DNA of 64,000 nucleotides from Diploptera punctata (lineage: Eukaryota > Arthropoda > Insecta > Blattodea > Blaberidae), in assembly GCA_030220185.1 (NCBI GenBank), contig JASPKZ010001240.1:248001-312000 (forward strand), read 5' to 3'. Position 1 is the first letter of the stretch; each line of letters begins with the position of its first letter. Below, piece after piece: positions 10,106-20,829 of the stretch. Position numbers and translations under genes: made by a program. The notes under the pieces are model-generated. The model was not told the origin of the DNA and made no database searches. It saw only the letters and a program-made list of their open reading frames with translations.

Positions 10106-10312
10106 TAAAGTAAGAGTGCTTTCTATTTTTTTTTTTTTTTCCATGTGGTTGCCAATGTTAATGAAGTGTTTGGCTCAAGTAGACTTTCCTTCTACATATA
10201 TGAAAACTTAAAAAATTTTTTTTTTATTCTGATGTTAAAATTTCTGTGATTCTGCATATGTATCTATATATATAGGGATCTATATTAAATATTATTGCTT
10301 ATATGCATATGT

Positions 10313-10650
10313 GTCCACCGCTGTGGTCTTGAGGTAGCGTGCTGCCTTGTCACGCAGCGGGCTCAGGTTCGATCCCCGGTCGGGGCAGTTTTTCTGGGTG
10401 AGTTTTTATTCTGGGTTTTTCCTCACCTGTAAGACAAATGTCAGGAAAACTTTAAGGCCCAAACGGTCCCCGAAATCATATGGCCACATCATCATCATCA
10501 TCCTTATCATTATCATCATCATCCTTCACCGGTGTGGAAAGCAATGGGAAGCTACCACACAATTCCCTAGTAAAGCTGCAATCATAGCATGAAAATGCTA
10601 TGATTGCAGTGAAGGACCTGCCCTCGGGCAGAAATACTATGGATGGATGG
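10313..10650 (+). repeat. SINE-D, full length
   Basis: Full-length family D copy with an expanded ATC-rich variable spot and ATGGATGG tail. It is flanked by the 12-bp duplication ATATGCATATGT (10301-10312, 10651-10662). Confidence 0.9.
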
Positions 10651-10921
10651 ATATGCATATGTTTATGCTAATGAAAAAATTAAAAACCTACATTAGACAA
10701 AAAAGAACAGTTGTAAAGTTAGTGCGACTTACTTTTTGGTTTGTTAATTTTTTAATTATGAAGAGCAATATGAGTAAATATAAACTCAAATATAATTGCT
10801 TATAGTGGGACTTATTTAAATACTAATATTGACGTCAGGAAATAATTTCAAATACAGCAAACTCCAGATTATCTATGCACATATTATCTTGTTTGTGGGT
10901 TATCCGGGCATGACTCCTTTT

Positions 10922-11110
10922 TTTTAAGAGAAAAATTATACGCTCAGACCGGGACTTGAACCCGGGACCCTTGGTTTTCTAGTCCAAATACTCTACCATT
11001 TGAGTTACCTGAGCAAGTACCGATCTAAACGCAAATTTTTCTCTATATACGTTGTAATTCCCGCCCACCAAATGCTTTTTTCTCTTCAAATATGATTTAT
11101 CCATCATTGA
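10922..11110 (-). repeat. tRNA-derived SINE (family A)
   Basis: On the minus strand the head GCTCAGGTAACTCAAATGG has a B-box GGGTTCAAGTCCCGG. Its first seven bases can pair with TCTGAGC at the end, so the acceptor stem of the parent tRNA is preserved. The anticodon region has drifted (nine-base loop), so this is a SINE head and not a working tRNA gene. It is flanked by AGAGAAAAATTATAC and ATTTTTCTCT as in other family A units. Confidence 0.75.
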
Positions 11111-11339
11111 GATGTATGAAATTAATAATAAGAACATCAAAAAATGACTCCTTTTACTGCATTTTTTTTTAAATGAAGATAAATACTGTATTGTATTTTG
11201 TATTGTTATGAAAAAATTATTTATTTTTAAACATGCTACTGTGAACTGCACTTAGAAACTAGCACAATAGAGTAACCTCCACTCACAACCTCCTCCCCTG
11301 ATGCATTTAACGGTATAAAACAACATTCTGAGAATACAA

Positions 11340-11690
11340 TTTCGGAAAATTCCATTGCGTGAGTCACTAAAAGTTTGTTGTTACGGATTGAAACCACAGA
11401 AATGCTGTAGCAGTGGGTTTATCTCTGGTTAGTAGTGTGATCATCGGTGGTTACTAGCATGGTTATCGCTGATTATTTGTGTCATCACTGGTTATAAGTG
11501 TGGTTATTGGTGGTTACTAGCATTGTTATCTCTGGTTATGATGGCCATTTTTAATAACTGTTGTAACCAAGAGTTGTCATGACAGAAAAGAGTCCCACTT
11601 TTTTTTTTCATATTTACAAGTAAAATAAATTAATGATAATCACGACTCGCACCTAAATATATTTAATATAACATTTTATGAATATTTGTT
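11340..11690. repeat. Partial copy of the 52/55-kb TIR element (family G)
   Basis: Contains serial variants of GGTTATCGCTGGTTA and the block TGTTGTAACC..TCATGACAG..AGTCCCACTTT..CATATTTACAAGTAAAAT, which also occurs at 52400-52500, 53400-53510 and 55700-55780. Ends not resolved. Confidence 0.55.
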
Positions 11691-12372
11691 GCATCAACTT
11701 CCATGGCGCTGAATAACTTAATTGGGTTATCCGTGTTTTTCGAATTTCCATGCATATCTCGGTCCCAATTAACATGGATAATCAGGAGTTTGCTGTAAGT
11801 ATTACCACAATTAACTAGGGCTGAACTAACAATGATAACCAATTCTGAGGCTGTGCTTATCTTCTCGTGGACTACTAGTTCCTAAACATAACAATAATTA
11901 TCGCTTATGTTTGTGATTAGGAAAAACGTTTAGTGTCATTATCCATGATTTAGTTCAGCGATAACCCATAAAATTTCACTGAAGTTTCCATTAGAGGCAA
12001 TAAATATAATTTAAAAATCATGAAAAAAACAAATAATTTCCTTACATTATGTACATTTGGGCAGGTTTGATTGCGATTTGTTGGGTTAGCTGATCTTTTT
12101 TTTAACTTTAGAAATGCATCTGAGTGGGTTTTCCGGTAATAGGGAGTAATCTGTAGTCTAGACCCATCTATAATGATCTATATTTTTTTTTGTAAAAATA
12201 ACATGAAAAAACTGCGCAAGTATGCAATGATTCTGTTTTTTTTTATACTGGCCATAGATCAATGCTGGGGTTATTTTGCTATGATGATATGGTCACTTCT
12301 AGGTTATGTTTACATAAACTTCTAATTCACTTTTAATGCATTTCGAGGATTTTTTTAAAGAAAAATAACGGC

Positions 12373-12885
12373 TCAACTGCACTTCTACTAGCGCTTGATT
12401 TTTCTGTTATATTGTTGTAAACTGTAGCTCTTCTTCTGTATTTATTAACATTACTTAATATTTTAAACTTTTTCAAGCAATTTTTATAACATTATTAGAC
12501 AATTTTGAAGTATTTATTTAAATATGCAAATCACAATATTATGACACTGTTAGACAATATTGTGATGCTAACTGCTATTTTCTCTACAGAGTATATTATT
12601 TAGTCTATGATTTTTCTATTGCTATTTTGGGTTATCGCAGGTTAGATCAGGGAAAAACTGCACTTAAACTAGCGTGAAATATTTTCAAAGTCCTATAGAA
12701 CAACAGTGCGCATGTGCCAGAGTTTATAGAGCCAGCGATAACCCACAATCGAACCACATATCGATTATCATCCTTGATTACTATCCGTCGCTATGAAATT
12801 CAAATGACCAATATTTGCAATAAATCCCCAAATCTATGTTAAAAAAATATATTAATAATATTAAAATACCAAACGTTTATAAAAA
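12373..12885. mobile_element. TIR element F, left half joined to an inverted right half
   Basis: Starts with the terminus AACTGCACTTCTACTAGCG. At about 12655 it switches to the reverse-complemented right half of the same family (GGAAAAACTGCACTTAAACT onward), so two ends abut. There is no transposase. Confidence 0.65.
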
Positions 12886-13480
12886 AAAAGGCTGAACTGC
12901 ACTTCTACTAACTCTTGATTTATCAGTTTATTGTTGTAAACTATAGCTCTTCTTCTGTATTTACTAACATTTTTTAATATTTTAAACTTTTTCAAACAAT
13001 TTTTATAACATTATTTTATAATATGTAAGTACTTATTTAAATATGCAAATCACAATATCATGACACTGTTAGATAATATGTGGTCCTAACTGCTATTTTC
13101 TCCACAGAGTTAATTACTTAGTCTATGATTTTTCTATCCGTGTTTTGGGTTATCGCTGGTCGGATGAGCATTAGGGAGTGATAAGTAAGTGTACACCCAT
13201 TTTTAATAAACGTTTGGTAATGTCAATATTATTATTATATTTTTTAACATAGATTTGGGGATTAATTGCAAAGATTGGTCATTTCAATTTCATAGCGACA
13301 TGCTGCCATCTAGGATAAGATTTTTTAACTTTAGTACGATATCGATAGTAATCGAGGATGATAATCGATACGTGGTTCAATGGTAGGTTATCGCTGGCTC
13401 TATAAACTTCGGTGCATGCACACTGTTGATTTATGGAACTTTGAAAATATTTCACGTTAAGTTTAAGTGTAGTTTTTCCC
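12886..13480. mobile_element. TIR element F, full-length copy (about 590 bp)
   Basis: Terminal inverted repeats AACTGCACTTCTACTA and TTTAAGTGTAGTTTTTCC bound an AT-rich interior with TATTTAAATATGCAAATCAC, GGGTTATCGCTGG and TAATAAACGTTTGGTAA, all found again at 19808-20806. Non-coding; superfamily not determined. Confidence 0.7.
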
Positions 13481-13574
13481 TTATTTGAATGTATGTAAGT
13501 TGTTGCATTACACAAATTCCTGCAGTATCTTCTGCAAATATTAGTTAAATAACATTAATATTAGAGAAACTTAC

Positions 13575-13760
13575 GTTTAGAGCATTGTGGCTTCTGATTA
13601 TGTTCCCACTGACCATCAACACACAAAATTTTTGGAGGTCCAATCAATTCATATCCAGGCTGACATTCCACATGGAGGACTTGTTTATCAGCAACGTTTA
13701 TCACTTTAGCCACTGCACCTTTTCCAACATCGCCGAATTCGGGGCATGTTTCAGTAATTA
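13575..13760 (-). CDS. Sushi/CCP-domain protein, exon 2 (first CCP module)
   Basis: This 186-bp exon (62 codons, phase 1 at both ends) has acceptor ATATTTTCAG (AG at 13761-13762) and donor GTAAGTTTCTC (GT at 13573-13574). It encodes ETCPEFGDVGKG, then HVECQPGYELIG, then ILCVDGQWEHNQ and PQC. That is the four-cysteine pattern of a sushi domain, with the expected Pro-Gly-Tyr and Gly-x-Trp positions. It joins exon 1 as E-V-I-T-E-T-C and exon 3 as K-R-C-P-S. No stop or frameshift is present, and all splice junctions are canonical, so this is a live gene rather than a pseudogene. Confidence 0.9.
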
Positions 13761-13837
13761 CTGAAAATATAAAGCGGTATTAAGATCATACAAAGGATTT
13801 ACAGTATTAACAAAGCTTTTTTTTTTTTAATATATAC

Positions 13838-13922
13838 CTTCAGTTCCATTTTTAATGTAAACATCGGCACCAACGCATCCATGCAATGCAAATACAGTAC
13901 ATAATAAGTAAAAACGCTTCAT
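13838..13922 (-). CDS. Sushi/CCP-domain protein, exon 1 (signal peptide)
   Basis: The ATG is at 13922-13920. The exon encodes MKRFYLLCTVFALHGCVGAD and a short linker VYIKNGTE, then splices in phase 1 at GTATATATTA. The basic start, hydrophobic core and small residues before Asp are a classical secretion signal, with likely cleavage after VGA. KNGT is a possible N-glycosylation site. The reading joins the CCP exons in frame. The three exons together give 153 codons, an N-terminal fragment of a secreted or type I membrane protein with at least two CCP modules. A 5' UTR acceptor may exist near 13942 (AAAGTGCAG), but this is weak. Confidence 0.85.
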
Positions 13923-13924
13923 TT

Positions 13925-15375
13925 TAAGATATAAATGGATTTCTGCACTTTGTAAACAATAACTCATTTTTTGACAGATAGTCTTCCCATGTCAAATGGC
14001 CTTGAAATCTGGACTGATCGAAGTTTCTATACAATGTGTTTAAGTTTCAGCAAATTAATACCACAACCACGAATAATTTAGCGACAAATTCAAAAATTTT
14101 AATATGAAAATAAATTAAATGTCTTTTAACAGCTACTTAAACATTAATGTTATATTTTTTCTTTTTTCTAGCAAACGGCTATCTAGATTGTACAGTGTAC
14201 TAATGAATGAAAATAGAGATAGACAATGTCAACAACATTGAGAAAAAATTCCCACATTGCAAGATTTTTTGAGTGATAAAATAAACTTTACAAATCCGTA
14301 ATTGTAAATATTAATTATTGAAGTGTCATTAAATTATTTCAATAAAATCAAAATATGGTAGGTAGAATTTTAAAATATCAACATAATTATTTGACGATAA
14401 TGAGAGAGATATATTGTGCAATGGTTAGCTACTCTTAAGATGTATTAAACATGATATACGATCTACTGTGCAGTGAGCAGTGTATGAAGATTTGTTTTTA
14501 TTATTGCTATTATTATTTTTATTATCGAGCCGTTTAATATATTTAAACATATACAATTATTTAAATTTATAAACATTCATAATAACACGGTAAGGATAGC
14601 CCACGGTAATACCCAACTTGTATATTATATTCAGTACATATAATGGATCTTTCTACATTCAATGTTACTCGTAACCTCACTTTGTATTTTTTTTTTTAAT
14701 CTTCCTATGATACACTGATGAGTCGTTCGTGAACTAATAAGTTCGCACGAACAACACGTTACAAAGATCGGCTCTACTATAGATTAGTTCTCACTATGCT
14801 ACTTTTTCAATTTGTTTTAACATATCCTGTTATGTAAAGTTTTTTCTAACAATTCTTAAATGATTTTTTATAAGCGTTAAATATTTATCTAGGCCCTATG
14901 TACGCAAAGTCTCTCAATTATTTCTTGTAAGGGATGTGGTCGGTTTTATGTCTCTCACATTTCTACACTTACATTCTTATGCCACTGATGCACTAAACAC
15001 TTGTAAACACGTTTTGTACTGTTTTAAACTTTTGCAATGATCTTCAAGCTTTCTTCACAATATTTTATATTTATATATTTACGTAAAACATGATCGTGGA
15101 TACATCACTTCCTTGCTACTTTCCCATGTTGTTCCAACGTTGCTACCATTTGAAAATAATTTAAAACTATATTTAGTGTTAGTGTACGTAAAATTAGTTT
15201 ATAGTTCATTAAATAGTACACATGTAAATTGCTTTGTTACGTTAGGAAATGGGAAGTTGGTTTACGTCCATTTTTAAGCATTTGGGAAGAAATAATATGC
15301 ATGTAAATTGTTTTGTTTAGTAAGAAAATGGCAAGTTAGTTAACGTCCATTTTTTTTTTTTGCATCTGGAAATTT
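13925..15375. other. Upstream region of the sushi gene; no gene seen
   Basis: AT-rich DNA without an ORF. A diverged segment around 15220-15370 is duplicated locally (GTAAATTG..TTTTGTT..GCAAGTT..ACGTCCATTTTT), and a related stretch occurs at 15645-15740. Confidence 0.45.
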
Positions 15376-15379
15376 ATTC

Positions 15380-15480
15380 CCAAAGTTGGTGACGCCGACT
15401 ACCGGAGTCTATATTAACCATTACAGCAACTCGCGCATGCGCGCTGCGATTCTGTGGAACTTAGAAGAATTCCTGAGAGA
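15380..15480. promoter_or_regulatory. Candidate promoter segment with NRF-1-type palindrome
   Basis: A locally CpG-containing stretch in otherwise AT-rich DNA holds CGCGCATGCGCG (15433-15444), which fits the NRF-1/EWG consensus YGCGCAYGCGCR. It lies 1.5 kb upstream of the sushi gene start codon. No TATA box or initiator decides the orientation. The link to the gene is inferred only from position. Confidence 0.25.
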
Positions 15481-15884
15481 CATAAAACCGACTTTTTCCC
15501 TTGTAAGTTCTACAAGGCTTTGTCAACGGATGGCAGGACAATCTGTGCTACCGGTATGACTAACTTTCACAATAAGAAATTCCACTACTACTTTTATTAG
15601 GATAAGAAGGGGTATGTTAGCATGCACCAAATTAGTTTATTGAAATAACATGTATATGATTTCCTTTGTTATGTTACGAAATTACAAGTTATTGTACACA
15701 CATTTTTAAAAAGCATGTTTGGGAATTTATTGCAGTTGGTCATACCAAGTTCATAAACTTTATGCATGCATACTACTATTCTGCAAAACTAGAAAAATTC
15801 ATGATGAGGTATAAACTGCGGTTTCTCTCTCCAGAAGATATAGCGATAGTTCATTCATTAATTTTGAACTGGCAAATTATTTTT

Positions 15885-16095
15885 TGAAGAGAAAACATTT
15901 GGCCTGAACCGGGACTTCAACCCAAAATCTTTGACATTACGCTCCAGCGCACATACCATTTTACTATCCAGGCTTCCTAATTTTAACACAAATTGCCCAT
16001 AGCATGAACCTTCAGGTAATTACATTGCTTTTAATTCAAAAAGACTTTTTGATGAATTTATTAATACTAATATTATAGCTGTAAAGCTACTATTA
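15885..16095 (-). repeat. SINE-A copy
   Basis: Minus-strand tRNA-like head (ATCCAGGCTTCCT, GAACCGGGACTTCAACCC) preceded by GAAGAGAAAACATTT. Its 3' portion is the target into which the CR1-like element inserted; the displaced remainder lies just after 19642. Confidence 0.65.
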
Positions 16096-16112
16096 TATTA
16101 TATTAAGTTTAT

Positions 16113-16805
16113 TTCGACACTCTGAGGAGAAAGAACTGCAAACTGTTATGGCTGTGCGATAAATGCAAACACGAACTGATAAAAGAGAAAAAGACAGACA
16201 ACATCCACTTAGAAGAACTTACCAGTAAAGTCGACGCTCTCACAGAATTCCTAAACAACAAACTAGGAACCCTAATTGAAGAGAAGATAAAACAAGTACA
16301 CTACAGACAAGATCCACAATCAGCAAAAGACACGGTAATACAGAAAACTACCGAACCACCAGATTCCAATCCAACAACAGCAGAAGAAGAAGAAACCCAA
16401 CCAAACGATAAGCGAGTTGACACGTACGCGCAGATTACGAAAGAAAGTCCACGAGCAGATAACAAACCACAGGGACAAAATGCAAAATCCACAGTGATCG
16501 GTACCAATCGAAACGACGCTGAACTACAAGCGGCGGAAAAGAGAGCCTGGTTATACATCGGCCAGCTGAAAGATACAACCAATACAGAAACTCTGAAGAA
16601 ATATGTGAACAGCAACGGTATCGTAGGCAACATCGACTGTGAAGAGCTAATCACGAAAGGCAGGAAGAAAGCCTTCAAACTTGGAATCCCTTTCTCTGAA
16701 CTATCCACCGCAGAAAATCCAGAATTCTGGCCAACTGGAGTTCTAGTTAGACGCTTTCGATTTCGGAGACAATACGGATCCTCGGAAGGAGCATCTCTCG
16801 AATAG
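16113..16805 (+). CDS. Retrotransposon ORF1 (partial), nucleic-acid-binding protein
   Basis: Open frame of 230 codons with no start, because the 5' end was lost on insertion; it stops at TAG 16803-16805. The first residues include LLWLCDKCKHE, which looks like the last Cys pairs of a PHD-type finger as found in ORF1 of CR1-group elements. A charged, coiled-coil-prone segment (LTSKVDALTEFLNNKLGT) and a Pro/Glu/Thr-rich linker follow. The C-terminal domain has WLYIGQLKDTTNTETLKKYV and FWPTGVLVRRFRFRR, resembling the conserved C-terminal domain of insect CR1-like ORF1 proteins. The product would bind element RNA. It ends 13 bp before the ORF2 ATG, so ORF2 is probably reached by reinitiation. Confidence 0.75.
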   Translation, partial: FDTLRRKNCKLLWLCDKCKHELIKEKKTDNIHLEELTSKVDALTEFLNNKLGTLIEEKIKQVHYRQDPQSAKDTVIQKTTEPPDSNPTTAEEEETQPNDKRVDTYAQITKESPRADNKPQGQNAKSTVIGTNRNDAELQAAEKRAWLYIGQLKDTTNTETLKKYVNSNGIVGNIDCEELITKGRKKAFKLGIPFSELSTAENPEFWPTGVLVRRFRFRRQYGSSEGASLE

Positions 16806-16818
16806 GAACTTAAAAATT

Positions 16819-19575
16819 ATGACATGGAACACGGAAGGAGCTAGAAACGCCCTCTCATACGTATCAGAAGAGCACCTTAAACAATATGACGCCATATTGG
16901 CCACAGAAACGTTCCTGCTGTAACCAGTAGACATCAAGGGCTTCTATGGAATCCACTCTTATGCCACTCCAACGGAAGGTAGACCGGAAGGAGGGGTCTC
17001 TAGCTTCTTCAAACCCAGCATAGGAAATCTAATAAAAGCTCACACAGAAGAAAACATGGTCATGATAGAAACAAATTTAATGAAAATCGTAGGACTATAC
17101 ATCCCGCCACATAGGACAACTGAGGATGTCATAGAAATTTTGCTAAGTCTGATGCCCAAAATAGGAGACAAAGGTGATGTCATTCTAACCGGCGACTTTA
17201 ACTGCAGAATTGACAAAACCAACAGTAAAACGGAACTAGTGCTAAGAACACTTAATGAAGAAGGATTTTCGCTCGCGAACAAAGAATCCTTAAAGACCTA
17301 CATCTGTCACAACGGTTCAAGCGCCATTGACCTGGTCTTCTACAGAGGGACAGGAATCACCCTGGAGGAACAAAAAGGACTATGGACATCACCAGCAGCT
17401 CCAATTAGAAAACACATACCCATAGAAACGACCTTCATAATAAAGAAGACACAACGCGCAGAAACAAAGAATCGAACGAATGACGCCCAAAGCAGGAAAC
17501 TAAACACAGCACAGCTAACTAAATGTGATGACAAAATACAGGAAGCAATAGAATTACTAACAAATGGCCAGATGGAAAAAGCAGTAATGCTAACCAACAA
17601 CATTATACAAAATGCCATCATACCAAACAAGCCAAGAAGGTCCCAACCATGGTTCAACAAAGACTGCTATAAGGAGAGGAAAGAAACACTGCTAGCATTG
17701 CACAAGGTTAGAATCGACGGAAGCGAGGAAGACCTAAGACACTACGCAGAAAAAAGAAAGACATACAAACTTCTTCTAAAAGAAAAGAAAACGGAGTTCT
17801 TAGAGCAAGAAGCCAAGAAAATAGCAGAAGAAGCTAAACAGAACCCCTTCTTGGCATTAAGAAATAGAAAACCTGTGGCACAACCAAGACAGATACCCAT
17901 AACAACATGGGAAAAACACTTCAACAGTATCCTGAATAAAATGAACACCCAGGAAGCCTATACCACCAACACCCAAGATCACAGAAATGAATACACTCTT
18001 CAAATAACATCAGAGGAAATCCAGAAGGCAGTGATCTCAATGAAAAACAAGAAAGCCCCAGGGCCTGACAACATACAAGCCGAACACTTGAAAGTCGCAC
18101 AAGACCTATTATTACCCTTCTGGACCCTACTGCTAAATGAATGTATACACACAGGGACGATCCCAAATAGTTGGAGAACAGCAAAAATCAAACTGCTGTA
18201 CAAAGGCAAAGGAGACAGGGAAGACCTAGACTCCTACCGAGGTATCGCATTAGAAAACAACTTATTCAAAATCTTCACAAGGATCTTGGCTCACAGACTA
18301 GAGGTAGAACTTGCTGGATACATACCAGAATGCCAGTTCGGCTTTATGAGAGGAAGGAGCACTCAACATGCAATTAAGTGCCTGATGGATGAGATAGAAA
18401 CAGCATTACGGAGACCAAAAGGCAAATTCCATGCAGTCTTCATAGACTACAAAAAGGCTTTCGACCTGATAGACCGATGCAAACTAATCACCAAGCTCAA
18501 GCATATGATAGGGGAAACTCATCCGCTCAGTAACATAATAGAAAACATCCTGGCATACAACCTCGTCGAAATCGATGATGGAATAGACACATCAAACGCA
18601 ATCCATCAGACCAATGGTGTCCTACAAGGGGATCCTATGAGCCCACTTCTTTTCAATGCAGTAACGTCCGATATCACCGACATACTGAAAAATATGCAGG
18701 AAACGACATTGATCATGTACGCGGATGATATGATACTAGGAAGTCCAAACAAAACAGAATTGCAAGCGGCACTACAGGAACTAGAACAATGGGTCGACAA
18801 AAACAAACTCACCATCAACCCAGAAAAGACAGTCCAACTAACATTTAGAAGAGGAGGAAGAGCCACACAAGAAGATATCCTAATGCTGAATGACGAACCA
18901 CTAAAGACAGTCAACAAATTCACATACCTAGGCATGACACTCCAAACAACATTACGATCATTCAACCAACATATACAAGAGAAAACAGCAGCAGCCACAA
19001 GAGCAATCTACAGCATAAAAAATCTAGCCCGACTGTCACTACCCACGGCCATGACATTATTCGATACAACGATATCTCCAATCATAACATACGGCATAGA
19101 CATTATATGGGAGAAACTGTCACTTAGCGATCTCGAAAGGATAGAGAAGGTTAAGGCACGTTTCCTTAAAGTGGTTCTAAGGGTGGGGAAAACAACCCCG
19201 TCGAGACTTGTATATGAACTTGCAAGAGAGTCGTTCTATGCAGAAGATCTGAGGATGAAACACCTTCTACCTAATACCGGCCCCTACACAGAACTCGTAC
19301 ACCGAAGCAAATTGAAGAAGAGGGAGATAGACCTTGATTTCTATGCTACGGGAGCCATGATAGAGAGGAATTGGACAAAAGCTAACCAGGACCAGCGACA
19401 TGTTGTGACACGTTATGCAGTGCACGGTTTTCATCACAAAGTGTGTGAAAACAAGAAGTACCACGACCCAAGTGAAAAATGTATATGTGCTTTGTGTGGT
19501 CACAGATGCGAACGGTACCACATACAGAAGTGCCCAAAGAACACAAAAACACTGAACGAATATAGCAAAGATTAA
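16819..19575 (+). pseudogene. Retrotransposon ORF2: endonuclease-reverse transcriptase, one nonsense codon
   Basis: The frame opens at ATG 16819 and is interrupted once, by TAA at 16921-16923 (codon 35). It is then open to 19575. An APE-type endonuclease fills the N-terminus: MTWNTEG at the start, GDFNCRID near residue 125, SAIDLVF near 170. The reverse transcriptase follows with KNKKAPGPDNIQAEHLK (about 405-420), QFGFMRGRSTQHA, FIDYKKAFDLIDR, GVLQGDPMSPLLFN and the catalytic YADD (about 634-637). The thumb/connection has FTYLGMTL and VKARFLKVVLR. A C-terminal cysteine cluster CICALCGHRCERYHIQKC may bind nucleic acid. A start at 17056 (residue 80) would lack part of the endonuclease. Length (918 codons) is typical for the CR1/Jockey group; the exact clade is not settled. 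Confidence 0.9.
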
Positions 19576-19642
19576 ATATAATCAATGCCCACTCGGGCGA
19601 ACCTTTTACTTATTATTATTATAGTTATTATATTAAGTTTAT

Positions 19643-19790
19643 CATACTGAATGATAAATATTTTCTTGAAAAGAAACTAGGAAGCCTGGATAACATAATG
19701 GTTACCAGTAGTGAACTAGTGTGTAAAGCTAGAGGTCGTGGGTTCAATTTCCAGTTCATGCGAAAAAAATCTCTTAAAAAATGACTTATT
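19643..19790 (+). repeat. SINE-A copy (plus orientation)
   Basis: Contains GAAAAGAAACTAGGAAGCCTGG, a tRNA-like head (CATAATGGTTACCAG) and B-box-like GGGTTCAATTTCC. It directly follows the CR1-like element. Confidence 0.6.
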
Positions 19791-19807
19791 CAGAAAGAGA
19801 GTAAATA

Positions 19808-20806
19808 TGGCTTAACTGCACTTCTACTAGCGCTTGGTTTTTCGGTTATATTGTTGTAAACTATAACTCTTCAGCTCAACTGCACTTCTACTAGCGCATA
19901 ATTTTTCTGTTATATTGTTGTAAACTATAGCTTTTGTTCTGTACTTACCATCATTTTCTAATATTTTAAAATGTTTTAAAACAATTTTTATAACATTATT
20001 AGACAATTTTAAAGTATTTATTTAAATACGCAAATCGCAATATTATGAGACTGTTAGACTGTTGACGCTAACTGCTATTTTCTCCACAGAGTATATTACT
20101 TAGTCTATGATTTTTCTATCGCTGTTTTGGGTTATCGCTGGTTGGATCAGCGTTAGGGAGTGATAAGTAAGTGTACACCCATTTTTAATAAACGTTTGGT
20201 AACTCACTATGATGTTTGTGGGTTATCATTCAATGACAACGTTATCGCTGCTACTTCTAACTGCTACCGTGTATTCGCAGTTCTTTGCAGTTTTGAGATA
20301 GTGTAAGTGCAGTTTTTCCATAACTCTTCTTCTGTATTTAGTAACATTATTTAATATTTTAAACTTTTTCAAACAAGTTTTATAACATTATTAGACAATT
20401 TTGAAGTATTTATTTAAATATGCAAATCACAATATTATGACACTGTTAGACAATATTGTGATATTTTCTCTACAGAGTATATTACTTAGTCTATGATTTT
20501 TCTATCGCTGTTTTGGGTTATCACTGGTTGGAACAGCATTAGGGAGTGATAAGTATGCATACACCCATTTTTAATAAATGTTTGGTAATTTTAATATTAT
20601 TAATATATTTTTTAACATAGATTTGGGGATTTATTGCAAATATTGGTCATTTTATTTCATAACAATGGATAGTAATCGAGGATAATAATCGATATGTGGT
20701 TCGATTGTGGGCTATCACTGGCTCTATAAACTCTGGCGCATGCGCACTGTTGTTGTATAGAACTTTAAAAATATTTCATGCTAGTTTAAATGCAGTTTTT
20801 CCTGTA
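19808..20806. mobile_element. TIR element F with a second copy nested inside
   Basis: The outer copy starts AACTGCACTTCTACTAGCGC (19815) and ends TTTAAATGCAGTTTTTCC (about 20806). It is split at ATAACTCTTC by an inner copy (19873-20319), with that 10-mer repeated at 19863-19872 and 20320-20329. The outer interior matches 12886-13480, including the GCGCATGCGC-bearing arm near 20737. Confidence 0.7.
19873..20319. mobile_element. Nested TIR element F, internally deleted
   Basis: About 447 bp, bounded by AACTGCACTTCTACTAGCG and GTGTAAGTGCAGTTTTTCC with a 9-10 bp target duplication. Target length could fit Mutator- or hAT-type integration, but no transposase is present. Confidence 0.65.
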
Positions 20807-20829
20807 AATATTTACATATAACATCTTTG

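Larger units (their letters stand above)
16113..19625 (+). mobile_element. CR1/Jockey-like non-LTR retrotransposon, 5'-truncated, 3.5 kb
   Basis: The element runs from 16113 (inside ORF1) to an ATT-repeat tail at about 19609-19621. The 17-bp duplication TATTATATTAAGTTTAT flanks it at 16096-16112 and 19626-19642. It carries a truncated ORF1 and a complete-length ORF2 separated by 13 bp, with only one nonsense codon in ORF2, so the insertion is young. A second, 304-bp 3' fragment of a related copy lies at 23277-23580. Confidence 0.95.

Noticed and set aside
10922..11030. Genuine tRNA gene
   Set aside because: The acceptor and T arms fold, but the anticodon loop has nine bases and the unit is repeated as a SINE.
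13338..13352. TATCGATA site as a DREF element of the sushi gene
   Set aside because: It lies in TIR element F, whose copies are elsewhere in the window, and downstream of the first two exons.
14715..14760. CTGATGAG followed by a GTTCGTG/CACGAAC hairpin, resembling a hammerhead
   Set aside because: There is no GAAA after the stem and no palindromic stem III or NTC site; it is not in a PLE terminus. Treated as a chance hairpin.
16301..19585. Minus-strand frames of 64-135 codons across the CR1-like element
   Set aside because: Shadows of the ORF1 and ORF2 reading frames.
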